DNA of 64,000 nt. Origin: CAIYRG01 sp036273455 (lineage in GTDB: Bacteria > Pseudomonadota > Alphaproteobacteria > Micropepsales > Micropepsaceae). The notes under the pieces are model-generated. The model ran no database searches. It was not told where the DNA came from and worked only from the letters and a program-made list of their open reading frames with translations. The translations under genes and the position numbers were made by a program. The stretch is taken from positions 1-64,000 of the forward strand of contig DASUHP010000101.1 of assembly GCA_036273455.1 (NCBI GenBank), given 5' to 3'. This document shows, piece by piece, positions 1 through 9,392 of the stretch (position 1 is the first letter of the stretch; the number at the start of each line of letters is the position of its first letter).

Positions 1-39
1 TTTCGCCATAGCGCTGGTCAGACACAAAGCAGCTGCGGT

Positions 40-975
40 TCACCGGCGCCCGGTCATTGGCCTGGACAGATAGCCCGCCAGTAATTCGGTGAACCAGCGC
101 GCGGCGGTCAGGGCGCCAACTGCTCCGTGATCTGACTCGGGATCGAACTCGGTGAGATCGGCACAGCGGACATTCGGCCTGGCACCGATAATGCGGGCCA
201 CGGCAAAGAATTCCGACGCGGTGATGCCGCCAGGTCTCGCGCCCGGCGCAGCCACCATCTGCGCCCGGTCAATCACATCGATATCGAAATCGACATAGAT
301 GTGCCGGCACAGCGCCGACAAGCGATCGAGTTCGCGCGTGACCAGCGCGGCCAAACCATTTGCACGGCAGTCGGCAAGCGTATGCACCGCGATTCCGGCA
401 CGCTTCGCTTTGTCATGGGCTCTGCGCGTGTTGGCGAAAGGCGCCAGCCCGATTTGACTGATATGCGAACCTGGCAATCCGTCATCCAGCAGCGCCTGAA
501 TGGGATTGCCGTTGTTGAGCCCAAGATCGGTATCGCGCAGGTCGAAATGTGCATCGAGTGTCAGCAGCCCGGCAGTCTGCAATGTGGAATCCAGACCGCG
601 GAAGGCTGGCCGGGTTAAGGCGTTATTGCCGCCGAGCACGAGGGTCAATTCGCGGCGGGCGGTCTCGGCTGCGACCGCATCACGGATAGGTTCGAACGCA
701 TCGGCCGGTGTGAGGGAACCGAGATCGAGATCGCCGGAATCGAATACACGCAGGGCGGACAGATCGGCTCCGGTTTCGAGATCGTAAGTGCTCACGCGGC
801 GCAACGCCTCGCGAATGGCCGTCGGCGCCAGATCGCAGCGTCCGGCCGATAGTGAGCCGACGCCAAGACGCGCTCCGATCACGCCGATTTTCGCTTCCGC
901 AAAGCCGCCCAGAAGATCCGCCACGGACAGCCAGCGGCGATTTTCGGATAGGGTGGGATCAAACGGATCGGACAT
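40..975 (-). CDS. hutG: Formimidoylglutamase-like ureohydrolase (HutG)
   Basis: A 311-residue arginase-fold enzyme, expected to hydrolyse formiminoglutamate to glutamate and formamide, the last step of histidine breakdown. The manganese-binding signatures DAHFD (residues 141-145) and DIDVID (231-236) are present. The usual GGDHS motif reads GGNN (115-118), so the first metal-binding His is replaced by Asn. I chose the ATG at 975; a TTG at 993 would add six residues but has no better ribosome-binding site. The gene is divergent from hutI across about 70 bp, which supports the hut role over arginase or agmatinase. Substrate is inferred from family and context. Confidence 0.8.
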   Translation of the reverse strand: MSDPFDPTLSENRRWLSVADLLGGFAEAKIGVIGARLGVGSLSAGRCDLAPTAIREALRRVSTYDLETGADLSALRVFDSGDLDLGSLTPADAFEPIRDAVAAETARRELTLVLGGNNALTRPAFRGLDSTLQTAGLLTLDAHFDLRDTDLGLNNGNPIQALLDDGLPGSHISQIGLAPFANTRRAHDKAKRAGIAVHTLADCRANGLAALVTRELDRLSALCRHIYVDFDIDVIDRAQMVAAPGARPGGITASEFFAVARIIGARPNVRCADLTEFDPESDHGAVGALTAARWFTELLAGYLSRPMTGRR

Positions 976-1045
976 GGCAACTCTGCGGTCCAAACACTCA
1001 GCTTCGGCGTTACCTTAACCTATCGAGCGGGATTTCAGAGCAGGC

Positions 1046-2257
1046 ATGTGGGACGTGCTGTTGACGGACTGCGACGTGGCCACCATGGCCGTGGGCGGCG
1101 TGCCCTATGGGCTCATTCGTGACGCTGCGATTGCGATCAAGAGCGAGCGGATCGTCTGGATCGGCGAAGCGCGCGACGTGCCGCCAATGCCTGCCCGTGA
1201 CACCCGCGGGCTGGACCACGCGCTTGTCACGCCGGGACTGATCGACTGTCATACCCATCTGGTGTTCGGCGGGAACCGGGCGGGGGAGTGGGAGAGCCGC
1301 CTCGCCGGCGCCAGCTATGAAGAGATCGCCGGCAAAGGCGGCGGGATCATCTCAACCGTCCGGGCAACCCGTGCGGCCAGCGAGGAGGAGCTTGCCGAAT
1401 CCGCCGCCTTGCGCGCCGCCACGCTTGCCGCGCAGGGCGTTACAACGGTTGAAATCAAATCCGGTTACGGACTCGACACCGCGACCGAATGCAAGATGCT
1501 GCGCGCTGCGGCAGCCGCCGGCAACAAAGCGCAGTTGCGTGTCGTGCGCACGTTTCTGGGGGCGCATGTCGTGCCGCCGGAATACCAGAACAACCGCGGC
1601 GCCTATGTCGATCTCGTCTGCCACGAGATGATCCCCGCAATCACCCGCGATCGCCTCGCAGATGCTGTCGATGTGTTCTGCGAAGCGATTGCGTTCACGC
1701 CGGCCGAGGCCGAACGCATTTTCGCGGCGGCGGCCGCGCATGGGCTTCAGGTGAAGATTCACGCCGGCCAAATGTCGGATCAGGGCGCTGCGGCGCTCGC
1801 GGCAAATTCCGGCGCAATATCGGCCGATCACCTCGAATATTTGAATGAAGACGCGATCGCGGCAATGGCTGCGGCGGGCACTGTCGCCGTGCTGTTGCCC
1901 TGCGCCTGGTACTTTCTCGGATCGGCAGAAAAGCCACCGGTCACGGCGCTGCGCAAGGCCGGTATACGCATTGCAATTGCCACCGACTGCAATCCAGGCA
2001 CATCTCCGGTTGTGTCGCCGCTGATTGCGATGAATATGGCCTGCACCAGTTTCGGTCTCACACCAGAGGAGGCATTGGCCGGGATGACGCGCAATGCTGC
2101 CGCGGCGTTGGGTCTGCAGGAGCAAACCGGCACGCTGGAACCGGGAAAATACGCCGATCTGGCGGTGTGGAAGGTCTCTAACCCTGCGGAGCTCGCCTAC
2201 TGGATCGGATCACCGCTTCTTCGCGAGCGCTATTTGCGCGGCCGATTGTGCGAGTGA
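1046..2257 (+). CDS. hutI: Imidazolonepropionase
   Basis: A 403-residue amidohydrolase-superfamily enzyme that opens imidazolonepropionate to formiminoglutamate, the third step of histidine catabolism. The metal-binding HTH is at residues 69-71 in PGLIDCHTH, a further metal His is in VKIHAGQ, and the conserved Asp is in the ATDCNPGTSP strand. Length is normal for HutI. A purine-rich GAGCAGG precedes the ATG. It heads the plus-strand run hutI-hutU-hutH. No HutC-type repressor is encoded in the window, and I saw no convincing HutC operator in the 70 bp shared with hutG. Confidence 0.95.
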   Translation: MWDVLLTDCDVATMAVGGVPYGLIRDAAIAIKSERIVWIGEARDVPPMPARDTRGLDHALVTPGLIDCHTHLVFGGNRAGEWESRLAGASYEEIAGKGGGIISTVRATRAASEEELAESAALRAATLAAQGVTTVEIKSGYGLDTATECKMLRAAAAAGNKAQLRVVRTFLGAHVVPPEYQNNRGAYVDLVCHEMIPAITRDRLADAVDVFCEAIAFTPAEAERIFAAAAAHGLQVKIHAGQMSDQGAAALAANSGAISADHLEYLNEDAIAAMAAAGTVAVLLPCAWYFLGSAEKPPVTALRKAGIRIAIATDCNPGTSPVVSPLIAMNMACTSFGLTPEEALAGMTRNAAAALGLQEQTGTLEPGKYADLAVWKVSNPAELAYWIGSPLLRERYLRGRLCE

Positions 2258-2261
2258 CGAC

Positions 2262-3935
2262 ATGAGCGATCTGAAAAACACCCGTGTCGTCCGCAGTCCG
2301 CGCGGCCCGAAGCTGAGCTGCAAGAGTTGGGGCGCGGAAGCGGCGCTTCGCATGCTGATGAATAATCTCGATCCGGAAGTCGCTGAGCGGCCACAGGAGC
2401 TCGTGGTTTATGGTGGCATCGGCAAGGCGGCGCGCAATTGGCCGGCCTTCGACCGTATCGTCGAATCATTGCGCGGGCTCGAACCGGACGAAACGCTGCT
2501 CATCCAGTCGGGCAAACCGGTCGGAATATTCCGAACCCATGGCGATGCGCCGCGCGTGCTGATCGCCAATTCGAACCTCGTGCCGAAATGGGCGACCTGG
2601 GAGCAGTTCAACGAACTGGACCGCAAAGGGCTGATGATGTTCGGCCAGATGACGGCGGGTTCGTGGATTTACATTGGCAGCCAGGGCATCGTCCAGGGCA
2701 CCTACGAGACTTTCGCCGAAATGGGCCGCCAGCATTACGGCGGCGATCTCGCTGACAAATGGATTCTGACGGCGGGTCTTGGCGGCATGGGCGGAGCGCA
2801 GCCATTGGCGGCAACCATGGCCGGCGCGTCGATGCTCGCCATCGAATGTCAGGCATCACGGATCGAACGCCGCCTGCAAACGCATTATCTCGACCGGTCG
2901 ACCGGCAATCTTGATGAAGCGCTGGCGCTGATTGCGCAGGCGACCAAATCGCGTAAGCCGCTATCTGTCGGCCTGCTTGGCAATGCCGCAAAAATCCTGC
3001 CGGAACTATTGCGCCGCGGCGTGCGTCCCGATGCCGTCACGGACCAGACCAGTGCACATGATCTGGTGAACGGTTATCTGCCGGAGGGCTGGACGGTTGC
3101 GGAATGGGAATCGCGGCGCCAAAGTGATCCGCACGGAGTCGCTGAAGCCGCTGCCAAATCCATCGTCAACCATGTTCGCGCGATGCTCGGCTTCGCCAAA
3201 CTGGGCGTACCGACATTCGACTACGGCAACAATATTCGTCAGGTGGCAAAAGATCACGGTGTCGAAGATGCGTTCGTCTTTGCGGGATTCGTGCCGGCCT
3301 ATATTCGTCCGCTGTTCTGCCGGGGCATCGGGCCGTTTCGTTGGGCGGCACTATCGGGCGACCCGGAAGACATTTACAAAACCGACGCCGCCGTTAAGGA
3401 GCTGTTCCCGGAAAATGCGCATCTTCATCGCTGGCTCGACATGGCGCGGCAGCGCATCGCCTTTCAGGGCTTGCCGGCGCGGATTTGCTGGATCGGCCTC
3501 GGTGATCGCCACCGCGCCGGCATCAGGTTCAACCAAATGGTCGCGCAGGGTGAATTGAAGGCGCCGATTGTCATCGGCCGCGATCATCTCGATTCCGGTT
3601 CGGTCGCGAGCCCGAACCGCGAGACAGAATCCATGTATGACGGTTCGGATGCGGTATCCGACTGGCCGTTTCTCAATGCGTTGCTGAATACCGCGTCCGG
3701 CGCGACCTGGGTGTCGATCCATCACGGCGGCGGCGTCGGAATGGGCTATTCGCAGCATGCCGGCATGGTGATAGTTGCCGATGGCACGGAACAGGCGAAA
3801 TGCCGGCTCGAACGCGTGCTGTGGAATGACCCGGCGAGCGGTGTCATGCGTCACGCCGACGCCGGTTACGAAATCGCGCTGGAGACCGCGCGCGAGAAGT
3901 GCCTGAAATTGCCCTCCGTTGAGCTGCGATCATGA
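2262..3935 (+). CDS. hutU: Urocanate hydratase
   Basis: A 557-residue cytosolic NAD+-dependent enzyme that converts urocanate to 4-imidazolone-5-propionate. The protein matches HutU along its whole length, including the GGIGKAARNW segment near the N terminus, the LGGMGGAQP nucleotide-binding stretch and the HHGGGVGMGYSQHAG block near the C terminus. The open frame runs further upstream through hutI, but the ATG at 2262, four bases after the hutI stop, gives the normal family length. It overlaps hutH by four bases, indicating translational coupling. Confidence 0.96.
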   Translation: MSDLKNTRVVRSPRGPKLSCKSWGAEAALRMLMNNLDPEVAERPQELVVYGGIGKAARNWPAFDRIVESLRGLEPDETLLIQSGKPVGIFRTHGDAPRVLIANSNLVPKWATWEQFNELDRKGLMMFGQMTAGSWIYIGSQGIVQGTYETFAEMGRQHYGGDLADKWILTAGLGGMGGAQPLAATMAGASMLAIECQASRIERRLQTHYLDRSTGNLDEALALIAQATKSRKPLSVGLLGNAAKILPELLRRGVRPDAVTDQTSAHDLVNGYLPEGWTVAEWESRRQSDPHGVAEAAAKSIVNHVRAMLGFAKLGVPTFDYGNNIRQVAKDHGVEDAFVFAGFVPAYIRPLFCRGIGPFRWAALSGDPEDIYKTDAAVKELFPENAHLHRWLDMARQRIAFQGLPARICWIGLGDRHRAGIRFNQMVAQGELKAPIVIGRDHLDSGSVASPNRETESMYDGSDAVSDWPFLNALLNTASGATWVSIHHGGGVGMGYSQHAGMVIVADGTEQAKCRLERVLWNDPASGVMRHADAGYEIALETAREKCLKLPSVELRS

Positions 3936-5464
3936 CTGTTGTCCTCAACATGGATCAGTCGCTGAGTCTGGCGAATTTGCGCGCGATCTATGAGTCTCCG
4001 GCGCAAGTCGCGATGACGCCCGCCGTCGCTGCCCGCATCGATGCCGGTGCTGCGGTGGTGGCAAAAATCGTCGAACGCGGCGCCACAGTCTACGGCGTCA
4101 ATACCGGCTTTGGGCTGCTGGCGAACACGTCAATTCCGCGCCACGAACTTGAAGAACTCCAGCGCAATCTCGTGCTCAGCCATGCGTGCGGCGTCGGTCC
4201 ATTGCTGCCCGACAATGTCGTCCGTCTTGTGATGGTGTTGAAGCTGGCGTCGCTGTCCCGCGGAGCTTCCGGTGTGCGGCGCGACACGGTCGAGATGCTG
4301 GCGCGCCTGCTGGAGCTGGAAATTTATCCTTGCTTGCCGGGCAAAGGCTCGGTCGGCGCATCGGGGGATCTGGCGCCGCTCGCGCATCTTGCTGCCATGC
4401 TGCTTGGCATCGGCGAAGCGCGGGTGAACGGACAGATCATTCCTGCGGGCGAGGCACTGTCCCGCGCGGGTCTTCAACCGCTCAAACCTGGTCCGAAAGA
4501 AGGACTCGCGCTGGTGAACGGGACACAGGTGTCCACGGCACTCGCGCTGGCTGGTTTGTTCGAGACCGGAAAGGTTTTTGCCGCCGCGCTGGTCTCCGGG
4601 GCCATGTCGACCGACGCGTTCAAGGGTTCCGACACGCCCTTCGATCCGCGCATCCACGCCTTGCGGGGACAGCCGGGTGAGATCGATGTCGCTGCAGTGC
4701 TGCGCAATCTCATGCGCGGCAGCGAAATCCGCGAATCCCATCGCCTGCCCGGAAGCGATACGAAGGTGCAGGATCCTTATTCGTTTCGCTGCCAGCCACA
4801 GGTCATGGGCGCCTGTCTCGACATCATTCGGGCGGCAGCGCGCACACTCGAGATTGAATCCTCCGGCGTCACCGATAACCCATTGGTGCTCGACAATGGC
4901 GATGTCCTGTCCGGCGGCAACTTCCATGCCGAGCCCGTCGCCTTTGCCGCCGATCAGATTGCGCTCGCGCTCTGCGAGACCGGCAACATCTCCGAGCGGC
5001 GCACCGCAATCCTTGTTGATCCCAAGATGAGCGGATTGCCTGCCTTTCTGGTGAAGGAATCCGGGCTGAATTCCGGTTTCATGATCGCTCAGGTCACCGC
5101 TGCCGCACTTGTCGCGGAAAACCGGATGCTGGCGCATCCGGCATCGATCGACACGATCCCGACCAGTGCAAATCAGGAGGATCATGTCTCGATGGCAACC
5201 CACGGTGCGCGCCGTCTCCTCGACATGGCGGAGAATGCCCGCACGGCGATCGCGATCGAACTGCTTGCCGCGACGCAGGGTCTCGAGTTTCACCGGCCGC
5301 TGAAGACCTCGCCCGTGCTGGAGGAGGTCGCGCATGAGGTGCGAGGGTTGGTGGGCGCCTATGAGCGTGACCGCTATTTTGCGCCTGATATTGCCGCCAT
5401 CTCGGATTATGTGCGCCGCGGCACGATGCAAAGCGTGATCAGCGACCTCGCGCCGATCAACTGA
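3932..5464 (+). CDS. hutH: Histidine ammonia-lyase
   Basis: A 510-residue enzyme that deaminates histidine to urocanate without an external cofactor. The self-cyclising Ala-Ser-Gly that forms the MIO electrophile is at residues 143-145 in GSVGASGDLAPL, and the YGVNTGFG loop (about 54-61) is typical of this family rather than of aromatic ammonia-lyases of other specificity. The ATG overlaps the hutU stop (ATGA). Its position in the hut run supports histidine as substrate. A long antisense frame lies opposite it but shows no family similarity. Confidence 0.96.
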   Translation: MTVVLNMDQSLSLANLRAIYESPAQVAMTPAVAARIDAGAAVVAKIVERGATVYGVNTGFGLLANTSIPRHELEELQRNLVLSHACGVGPLLPDNVVRLVMVLKLASLSRGASGVRRDTVEMLARLLELEIYPCLPGKGSVGASGDLAPLAHLAAMLLGIGEARVNGQIIPAGEALSRAGLQPLKPGPKEGLALVNGTQVSTALALAGLFETGKVFAAALVSGAMSTDAFKGSDTPFDPRIHALRGQPGEIDVAAVLRNLMRGSEIRESHRLPGSDTKVQDPYSFRCQPQVMGACLDIIRAAARTLEIESSGVTDNPLVLDNGDVLSGGNFHAEPVAFAADQIALALCETGNISERRTAILVDPKMSGLPAFLVKESGLNSGFMIAQVTAAALVAENRMLAHPASIDTIPTSANQEDHVSMATHGARRLLDMAENARTAIAIELLAATQGLEFHRPLKTSPVLEEVAHEVRGLVGAYERDRYFAPDIAAISDYVRRGTMQSVISDLAPIN

Positions 5465-5669
5465 AGCCAGGGGAAACCGCGCACGCAGAAGATTGGCTTT
5501 CCAACCGTTTGCCTGCGCCTGAACTCTCATCCGTGTACGCCGATTCGCCGGCGGATTCAGGATAAGCACGAGCTTCGGCCAGGTTCTATGTGGATTTGTT
5601 GCGCCGCATTTTGGGTAGAATGGAGCTTATGCTATTCTCAGAAATCCGTTTGCGTCCGGGAAAATTCGA

Positions 5670-6308
5670 ATGAAGCGCCTGTCATTGGCCGGGGTGGCCC
5701 TTTTCCTCGTTGTCGCGCTCATCATCGGTGGTTTGTTTTGGCGCATCGGCAGTCTGCACTCGCAAACGGAGACCGCGGCCGCCGCAACTCCGGCAGGTGA
5801 TTTCGGCGGTCCATTTTCCCTCACCGATCAAAACGGCACACGCCGGACCGATACAGATTTCCGCGGCAAATACATGCTGATCTTCTTCGGCTACACATAT
5901 TGCCCCGATATCTGCCCGACAATGCTTGCGGTCGAAGCCGAGGCACTCGACAAGCTCGGCTCACGCGCCGGTCAGATCACGCCGATTTTCGTTTCCGTGG
6001 ACCCGAAGCGCGACACGCCAAACCGGCTGAAGTCCTATCTTTCGGCCTTTGACGCGAAACCGCGTTCTGCCCGTCCCGATTTCGTCGGGCTGACGGGCAG
6101 CGGTGAAGACATTGCCAAAGCGGCGAATGCATACCGCGTCTACTATCGCGCCCATCTCGACGGCCAGACCGAAGATGGGGCGGATTACTCGGTCGATCAT
6201 ACGACGGAAGTTTATCTGATGGATCCTGCCGGAAAATTCGTCGCCTATTACTCGGAAGGGATTTCGCCCGACGAAATGGCCGCCGATCTGAAGAAGAATA
6301 TACGCTAG
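5670..6308 (+). CDS. SCO1/SenC family copper chaperone
   Basis: A 212-residue membrane-anchored thioredoxin-fold protein of the Sco family, which delivers copper to, or reduces, the CuA site of cytochrome oxidase. One N-terminal transmembrane helix spans about residues 7-24. The copper ligands are Cys78 and Cys82 in YCPDICP and His177 in VDHTT. The 205 bp after hutH hold no gene, so it has its own upstream region. It converges on the PCuAC gene with the two stop codons overlapping in a CTAG, so the two copper-handling proteins meet tail to tail. Confidence 0.93.
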   Translation: MKRLSLAGVALFLVVALIIGGLFWRIGSLHSQTETAAAATPAGDFGGPFSLTDQNGTRRTDTDFRGKYMLIFFGYTYCPDICPTMLAVEAEALDKLGSRAGQITPIFVSVDPKRDTPNRLKSYLSAFDAKPRSARPDFVGLTGSGEDIAKAANAYRVYYRAHLDGQTEDGADYSVDHTTEVYLMDPAGKFVAYYSEGISPDEMAADLKKNIR

Positions 6309-6781
6309 CGCGGTGGTCCGGACGCCGTAACGCTGAGCACCGGAACCGCAAATGTCAGCTTGCCCGCATTGGCAAAATTCAAGGTCACCGAAACCGTCGA
6401 GCCCTGTTTGACGGGCTGCTTCAGTCCATCAAGCATCAGGTGATAACCGATCGGCGCAAAACTGACCTGCCCGCCGCCGGTCAGTTCGACCGGTCCGGTC
6501 ATCTCCATATGCGCGACGCCGCCCGTTACGACCGTGCGATGAACCATGGCATTGGCGGTAATGCTGCTTGATGCAGAAACCAGAGAGTCGGCTGCGCGCC
6601 CTTTATTGGTTACCGTAAAATAGACCGCGGCATTGTCCACACCGGGAGGAGTGGCGCGGGCCCAGGCGCCGCTGACGCAAATATCTTTGGTGCACGACTC
6701 TTTCGGCGCCGCAATTGCAGGCGCGGGGAGTACGGCAAAAACAGCCGCAACGCACCGGCTCAGATTGCGGCGCTTAGTCAA
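6305..6781 (-). CDS. PCuAC periplasmic copper chaperone
   Basis: A 158-residue exported protein of the PCuAC (DUF461) family, which passes Cu(I) to respiratory copper proteins. An N-terminal signal peptide ends around AIAAP. The Met/His copper signature is visible as MVH ... HMEM ... YHLMLDGL in the second half. No ATG lies near the signal peptide; a TTG at 6781 is the likeliest start. It is last in the minus-strand block behind the SoxC and cytochrome genes. Two copper chaperones beside cytochromes suggest a shared role in building a respiratory chain; that is inference. Confidence 0.88.
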   Translation of the reverse strand: MTKRRNLSRCVAAVFAVLPAPAIAAPKESCTKDICVSGAWARATPPGVDNAAVYFTVTNKGRAADSLVSASSSITANAMVHRTVVTGGVAHMEMTGPVELTGGGQVSFAPIGYHLMLDGLKQPVKQGSTVSVTLNFANAGKLTFAVPVLSVTASGPPR

Positions 6782-6805
6782 TGTGTTTCCGCGGACCTGC
6801 TTCGT

Positions 6806-7381
6806 CTAATACCAGCTCGGCCACTTCGGGTCCGGCGGATAAACCGGCTTTGCCGGAATGAACCCATCCCGATTCGGCATGACCACCTTCGGCAGACTGT
6901 TCTGGTCCATCACGTCGTCTTCCCTGATGATCCCGTTCCGGTAATACAGGAACGCGACCAGCGAATAGACTTCGTTCGGCTTCAACGATCCCGGATTGGG
7001 GGCCGGCATCGCCCGGTTGATATAGTCCCAGGCGATGGTCGGGTAGGGGAAATAGCTCGGGCCGTCCTTTTCAACGCCATAGAAAGGCCCGCGATAGGGC
7101 TTTCCCGGCTGGCCGGCGACCAGATGGTGGGTGATCCCGTTTTCGCCATTCTTGCCATGGCACACTTCGCAACGCTGCGCGAAGATCACGGCGCCTTCCT
7201 TGGCCGTTCCGCGCCCGGCCGGGAGCTCTTTTCCCTCCGGCCCGATCATGTGGTCGAAGCTCTGGATTTCGGCCTGGCTGAGCGGCGTTCCGACATTGGG
7301 AAATTTGCGCGCCGATTGCGCGACCGCAACGGGCGCAACCAGGATCAGTACCGGCACGAGGACCTTAAGCGAACATTGCAT
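6806..7381 (-). CDS. SoxD-like monohaem cytochrome c
   Basis: A 191-residue exported cytochrome c with signal peptide (about residues 1-21) and one haem site, CEVCH at 71-75. The GPEGKELPAGRGTAKEGA run and the LPKVVMPNRDGFIPA tail match the SoxD/SorB cytochromes that take electrons from SoxC-type molybdoproteins. The ATG at 7381 lies inside the end of soxC (17-nt overlap, different frame) and has GGGAGC upstream. Adjacency and translational coupling make it the probable electron acceptor of the SoxC-like protein. It appears shorter than dihaem SoxD proteins and has only one CXXCH. Confidence 0.85.
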   Translation of the reverse strand: MQCSLKVLVPVLILVAPVAVAQSARKFPNVGTPLSQAEIQSFDHMIGPEGKELPAGRGTAKEGAVIFAQRCEVCHGKNGENGITHHLVAGQPGKPYRGPFYGVEKDGPSYFPYPTIAWDYINRAMPAPNPGSLKPNEVYSLVAFLYYRNGIIREDDVMDQNSLPKVVMPNRDGFIPAKPVYPPDPKWPSWY

Positions 7382-8654
7382 CGATAATGCTCCCGTCGCT
7401 ATTGATCTTCCAGGGCTGGATGGCATTCATGTGAATAGCGCGTGGCCTCTCGGGCTTGTGCCAATCCTCGATCGGGATTTGCCAATGTGCGCTCAACTCC
7501 GCGAGCGACGGTTGCACGTCACCCGTTTCGTCGATGCAGCGCGACATGATCGTCGCCTCCTGGCCGTTCCATTCCCAGTCATAATTGAAGCGGGTATGCG
7601 CCTTTGGAACGATGATTCCGTCGAGCCGCGCTTCACGCCAATTCCGGCCGCCATCGGTCGACACTTCGACTTTGGCCACTTTGCCTGCGCCCGACCATGC
7701 CAGACCTGTGATCTGGACATAGCCTTTGCGCATTTCCATTCCGCCCGATGGCCGCGTGATGACCGATTTCGCCGCCCACTGGAAATGATACCAGCGCGCT
7801 TTGCCGCCGAGATCGGGCCGGGACACCGAATGATTCATGCTTTCATTCCAGGTATTGTAGGGCTCGTCCACCACCTTGATGTGGCGCAGATATTTCACAT
7901 TGAACGGGCCTTCCCAGCCGGGAACGAGAAGGCGGATCGGGAAACCCTGCTCAACCCGCAGCGGATCGCCATTCTGCCCATACGCCACGAAACAGTCGTC
8001 CAGCGCCTTGCCCAGCGGAAGCGTATGGCTGAATTTTCCGGCATCGGCGCCTTCCGACACCAGCCAGGTCCCGCCTTTCTTCACACCGGCTTCGTTCAAC
8101 AGCACCGACAGCGGCACGCCGGTCCATTCGCTGGTGCTCGCCATTCCGTGGATGAACTGCACCGGCAAGCCCATTTTCGCGTCCTTCGATCCATGGATCG
8201 CGGGCGAGCTGTTGCCGTGACATTCGACGAAATGAATCCGCGACACCGAAGGCAGCCGCCTCAGGTCGTCCATGCTGAAACTCAACGGACGATCCACCAT
8301 GCCGTGGATGGTAAGGCGATGCTCTTTGGGATCGATTTCGGGAAATTCGGAAGAGTGCTGCTGCACAAAATGGATCGGTGACGGTGTGATAATGCCGGCA
8401 TAATCCTGCAGCGGCGTGTAGTGCGTCATGTGGTCGAGGCTGTACCTCGCTCCGCGGCGCGGCGGCGCCCGATGGATGTGGCCGACATCGTCGGATTCGG
8501 CGACTTCACGGACGCCCCCTCCGGGCTGTTCGGCCGGTTGCGCGTTGGCCGAACCTGACCATTGCGCGCCTGCCGCGAAACCCGCGGCGCCGGCCGCGAC
8601 ACCCGCCGCTGCCTGTTTTAAGAACCGCCTGCGGTCAGACTGGTTGGAACCCAT
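7365..8654 (-). CDS. soxC: SoxC-like molybdopterin sulfane/sulfite dehydrogenase subunit
   Basis: A 429-residue sulfite-oxidase-fold enzyme with a Tat signal (RRRFLK at residues 8-13), so it is exported folded with its molybdenum cofactor. The Mo-ligating cysteine is Cys145 in HFVECHGNS. A C-terminal dimerisation domain with VEVSTDGGRNWREA follows. The ATG at 8654 has a perfect AGGAGG; an in-frame start further upstream would spoil the Tat motif. With the neighbouring cytochromes it should oxidise sulfite or protein-bound sulfane sulfur in the periplasm. soxXA, soxYZ and soxB are not in this window, so sulfite dehydrogenase activity is also possible. Confidence 0.9.
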   Translation of the reverse strand: MGSNQSDRRRFLKQAAAGVAAGAAGFAAGAQWSGSANAQPAEQPGGGVREVAESDDVGHIHRAPPRRGARYSLDHMTHYTPLQDYAGIITPSPIHFVQQHSSEFPEIDPKEHRLTIHGMVDRPLSFSMDDLRRLPSVSRIHFVECHGNSSPAIHGSKDAKMGLPVQFIHGMASTSEWTGVPLSVLLNEAGVKKGGTWLVSEGADAGKFSHTLPLGKALDDCFVAYGQNGDPLRVEQGFPIRLLVPGWEGPFNVKYLRHIKVVDEPYNTWNESMNHSVSRPDLGGKARWYHFQWAAKSVITRPSGGMEMRKGYVQITGLAWSGAGKVAKVEVSTDGGRNWREARLDGIIVPKAHTRFNYDWEWNGQEATIMSRCIDETGDVQPSLAELSAHWQIPIEDWHKPERPRAIHMNAIQPWKINSDGSIIDAMFA

Positions 8655-8704
8655 AGTTGCCTCCTGTGATTCCAAAAATTCGTGTGCTGAAGAACGCAAT
8701 AAAA

Positions 8705-9304
8705 TCAGAGAGAGGACAGATAGCGCGCCATCGCGTCGCGATTGGCGGGCGAAATCCCCTTCATGATCTGCACCATGTCGGCATTGTTGGTCCGCTCGCC
8801 ATTGGCAAAGCGGTTCATTGCGGAGATCAGATATTCATAGCTTTGACCGGCGAGGCGCGGCGTCGGCGCACCTTCGTTTTGTGCAGCGCCCATGAAATTG
8901 GCCTGATGGCATGCCTGGCAAACGGCCATTCCGGGTGGCGGCGCGACCGCGGCGGCCGGGCGGGCCTGTACCGGCCATTTGCGGCTGGCGAACACAACGG
9001 TCGAGGGTTTCACTTCCTCACCCGTGAGCGTGCCCGCCATCCAGTTCATGACTTCCTGATTGCGATTGCCGATCTGGAAATCATGCAACTGCTTTTCGAG
9101 ATAGCTTTCCTGCTGACCCCAGATGATCGGAATGCTGGGTCCCTTGGGCACGCCATCATTGCCATGGCATGCGCCACAGACCTGGAGTTTGGCGCCGAAT
9201 TCGCGCTGTGTGTTGGGGTCCGGTGCATCGGCAGCACTTGCGCGCGCGACCAGCGCGATCACAAGCAAAGTACCGGCCACAGCCGGGAAACGAATGTTGA
9301 CCAT
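8705..9304 (-). CDS. Dihaem c4-type cytochrome
   Basis: A 199-residue periplasmic cytochrome with a signal peptide (about residues 1-25) and two haem sites, CGACH at 43-47 and CQACH at 129-133, in the two-domain layout of cytochrome c4. The ATG at 9304 follows a GGGAGCGG; a longer reading adds a region with no signal-like character. It sits 50 bp upstream of soxC in the same direction, so it probably carries electrons from the SoxC/SoxD-like pair to a terminal oxidase. Exact partner unknown. Confidence 0.87.
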   Translation of the reverse strand: MVNIRFPAVAGTLLVIALVARASAADAPDPNTQREFGAKLQVCGACHGNDGVPKGPSIPIIWGQQESYLEKQLHDFQIGNRNQEVMNWMAGTLTGEEVKPSTVVFASRKWPVQARPAAAVAPPPGMAVCQACHQANFMGAAQNEGAPTPRLAGQSYEYLISAMNRFANGERTNNADMVQIMKGISPANRDAMARYLSSL

Positions 9305-9392
9305 AGACGCCGCTCCCACCCGGATGCCCACGCGACGGACCAACGCAGTTGAACGAAGCATGCCGCAGTCGCGCTGGTTGCGCAACGGCTAA

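Noticed and set aside
1..39. Possible gene start at the left edge (minus-strand ATG near position 9)
   Set aside because: Only three codons lie inside the window, too few to support any call.
976..1045. HutC operator between hutG and hutI
   Set aside because: No convincing palindrome of the known type was seen.
4130..5569. Long open frame of 479 codons antisense to hutH
   Set aside because: No family similarity; it mirrors the codon pattern of hutH, which is certain.
7131..8381. Open frame of 416 codons antisense to soxC
   Set aside because: Shadow of a well-supported Tat-exported enzyme; no signal or motif of its own.
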